This document shows positions 62,640-64,000 of a DNA stretch of 64,000 nt, piece after piece. A program made the position numbers and the translations under genes. The stretch covers positions 2,232,001-2,296,000 of the forward strand of contig OZ252214.1 of the NCBI GenBank assembly GCA_965248935.1, written 5' to 3'. The stretch's first letter is position 1; each line of letters begins with the position of its first letter. The stretch is from G032773895 sp965248935 (GTDB taxonomy: Bacteria; Pseudomonadota; Gammaproteobacteria; Pseudomonadales; Cellvibrionaceae). Under the pieces are notes generated by a model. It ran no database searches. It was not told the origin of the DNA and saw only the letters and a list, made by a program, of their open reading frames with translations.

Positions 62640-62966
62640 TTACACGCTGGTTTTTAATTCGAAAACTTGACCAATATAACTAACGGTCTTTTCGAAAATT
62701 CCCATTTGTACTTCTTGAAAATTTTCTTCATGGTCTTCGTTATAATTTTCTTCTGAATCATCCCAATAAGGGTTTTTCAGCTGCGTATCCAGTAACTTAA
62801 TACGCGCAACATTTACGACTGCTTGCGCTTCATATTCGTCGTTTAAAACGAGTTCATCATTATTGCCACGCTTCAGAATTTCGATAACCTGAACATAGCC
62901 GGACTGATCAGCAATCGCAAGTAGTTCATTTTTAACGACTTCTGGAAAAGAAATTGTATTTGTCAT
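62640..62966 (-). CDS. Presumed immunity protein of the Tse2-like toxin
   Basis: 108 residues, strongly acidic (DDSEENYNEDHEENFQE), cytosolic, no signal peptide. Its start overlaps the toxin stop by 4 bp (ATGA type), so production is coupled. Acidic partners are common for DNA- or protein-targeting toxins. No family recognised; function inferred from position. Confidence 0.6.
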   Translation of the reverse strand: MTNTISFPEVVKNELLAIADQSGYVQVIEILKRGNNDELVLNDEYEAQAVVNVARIKLLDTQLKNPYWDDSEENYNEDHEENFQEVQMGIFEKTVSYIGQVFELKTSV

Positions 62967-63394
62967 CGTATTTTAAACTCTGTCTTGGTCATCAGGGATG
63001 CCAGTTGCTTCAATTTTGCCATTAGATCAAGCACACTCATTTTGTATTCAACGTTAATCAATGGATGATCTTTTGTCTTGTAGTGAATAACCAGACCCTT
63101 TGGCAGTTCCGTCCCTTTTGGTAGTCGCCACACGACCCCCTTGATTGGGATTCCTTGAAGACGTTCAACCGAATCTGAAAATGACAGTCCTTTTGTTCTA
63201 TCAGGCAATACCATTTCCATTTTTTCGATTGGGTCAATGATTATATTAAAATCCGAAGCCCTAACACCCTTTGGACCATAAAATCGTGGTGAACTTTGGT
63301 TCCCGCCACCACGAAAAAGCGCATCTAAGCTGGAATAAACCTTCCAAATATCTTCAGGCTTGACTTGCGTGTAAAGGTCTTTATCTGATTTCAC
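62963..63394 (-). CDS. Tse2-like ADP-ribosyltransferase-fold toxin
   Basis: 143 residues without a signal peptide. Residues 8-50 (LYTQVKPEDIWKV; PRFYGPKGVRASDFN) and 64-105 (PDRTKGLSFSDSVERLQG; GVVWRLPKGTELPKGLVI) follow the pattern of the Tse2 family, in which LPxGTxLPxxL precedes the C-terminal strand. Tse2 is a cytosolic toxin delivered by type VI secretion in Pseudomonas; related proteins also occur as stand-alone toxin-antitoxin modules. No secretion genes are in the window. The match is from memory and moderate. Confidence 0.55.
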   Translation of the reverse strand: MKSDKDLYTQVKPEDIWKVYSSLDALFRGGGNQSSPRFYGPKGVRASDFNIIIDPIEKMEMVLPDRTKGLSFSDSVERLQGIPIKGVVWRLPKGTELPKGLVIHYKTKDHPLINVEYKMSVLDLMAKLKQLASLMTKTEFKIR

Positions 63395-63475
63395 TATGTC
63401 AAACTCCCTAAGCCCCTGTTAAATTGGTTTCGATGTTTATAACAAAGATGGAAGCTTACATTTTTGTGGTCAGCT

Positions 63476-63605
63476 TCATAGTGATTCCATCACACTAGCA
63501 TTGGTGTTCACAAAATTCATGGCGCCAAAATCATTATTCAAATAGTTTTTAACCTGAATTTCAATGTCTTTCAACGGTTTTTTGATTGCGGCTTGCAAGG
63601 CGGCA
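63476..63605 (-). pseudogene. C-terminal gene fragment upstream of the toxin
   Basis: An open frame without a start runs QAAIKKPLKDIEIQVKNYLN and NDFGAMNFVNTNASVMESL to a stop at 63476, 81 bp before the toxin ATG. It looks like the tail of a gene cut by the junction with the right direct repeat. No family recognised. Confidence 0.4.
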
Positions 63606-63671
63606 CATGTTTTATGCAGCAGAGAATTCCGCAGGTAGTCTATCCAGGTTTCTGTAGCCTAGGGCTTCACT
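63599..63671 (-). repeat. Direct repeat, right copy (comM 3' end)
   Basis: Matches 62420-62491 at about three quarters of positions, more strongly in the comM-coding half. It contains the true comM stop. Confidence 0.8.
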
Positions 63672-64000
63672 TAAATGGGGCGAGTTGATTGTTGTGGATG
63701 TGTTTAAATCGGCGATTGTTCGGGCGACTCTTAAAATCCTGTCATAGGCTCGGGCCGATAAATTAAGTCGGATAAGGGCTTGGGCAAGTAGCTCTTTCTC
63801 TTCTTGGCCAAGTTCGCAATGAATTTTGAGTTCCTTTGAACTGAGGGCTGCATTGGGTTTGCCTTGGCGTTTTTCCTGTATATGCCTTGCTTCTGAGACA
63901 CGTTTTCTCACTGTGGCGCTGGGCTCTCCTTGCGGTGCATTTTGAAGTTCATTTACGGGTATGTTGTTGACGTTTATATGGAGGTCTATGCGGTCTAGTA
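63612..64000 (-). CDS. comM: ComM/YifB-type Mg-chelatase-like AAA+ protein (partial, 5' end outside window)
   Basis: Hexameric helicase that promotes branch migration during natural transformation. The visible C-terminus (about 129 residues) reads LDRIDLHINVNNIPV, then TVRKRVSEARHIQEKRQGKP, ARAYDRILRVARTIADL and HLSEALGYRNLDRLP, the conserved end of the family. The frame is continuous to the right edge; an ATG is not seen because the N-terminus is outside. Another transformation gene, dprA, is at 24420. Confidence 0.93.
   Translation of the reverse strand, partial: LDRIDLHINVNNIPVNELQNAPQGEPSATVRKRVSEARHIQEKRQGKPNAALSSKELKIHCELGQEEKELLAQALIRLNLSARAYDRILRVARTIADLNTSTTINSPHLSEALGYRNLDRLPAEFSAA

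Noticed and set aside
1..64000. CRISPR arrays and rRNA genes
   Set aside because: No regularly spaced direct repeats and no rRNA-like sequence were seen; only one tRNA was found.

Overview
The window looks like the replication-origin region of a marine-type gammaproteobacterium. The order rnpA-rpmH-oriC-dnaA-dnaN-recF-gyrB, the gamma-type long GyrB, and the blocks glyQS, trkHA-rsmB-fmt-def/LysM-dprA and polA-engB-cc4-dsbA are those of Pseudomonas-like and Cellvibrio-like lineages. The moderate-to-low GC content and protein resemblance point to a Cellvibrionales-like organism; this is inference, since no search was possible.

Layout. 1-7753: origin core, with AT-rich oriC and two consensus DnaA boxes between rpmH and dnaA, and two perfect 16-bp parS centromere sites inside recF. 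7754-11680: AT-rich accessory insert with a three-gene operon (TIGR04255-like protein, HTH protein, unknown 301-aa protein) behind an inverted-repeat operator, then a lysozyme-like protein paired with a small lipoprotein. 11766-28766: housekeeping genes (acyltransferases, glycyl-tRNA synthetase, TrkH/TrkA potassium uptake, rsmB-fmt-def, dprA, purE, tsaC, hemF, aroE). 28767-32919: mixed accessory genes, including an orphan TRAP substrate-binding protein and a decayed gene. 32996-40905: diguanylate cyclase, lipoprotein DsbA, cytochrome c4, engB and polA; the engB-polA gap carries a predicted ErsA/Spot 42-position sRNA with an AlgU/RpoE-type promoter and strong terminator. 41394-48895: Zur-controlled zinc uptake (znuA // zur-znuC-znuB), molybdenum-enzyme maturation genes, a globin and LexA-controlled yebG.

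49093-58985 is a second accessory zone: tandem S9 peptidase paralogues, one with its whole catalytic triad lost; a Phd antitoxin with a truncated ParE; a YafO toxin with an unusual 56-aa upstream partner; an MNT-HEPN protein; a frameshifted excisionase; and a tRNA-Arg whose 3' tail is repeated 175 bp away next to an array of hairpins. 59138-64000: cytochrome c5, rep helicase, a small secreted protein, a Tse2-like toxin with a presumed immunity gene, and the 3' part of comM. The toxin cassette is flanked by direct repeats made from the comM 3' end, which suggests insertion at the end of comM.

Most accessory cargo is of the toxin-antitoxin or effector-immunity kind, inserted between stable housekeeping blocks.
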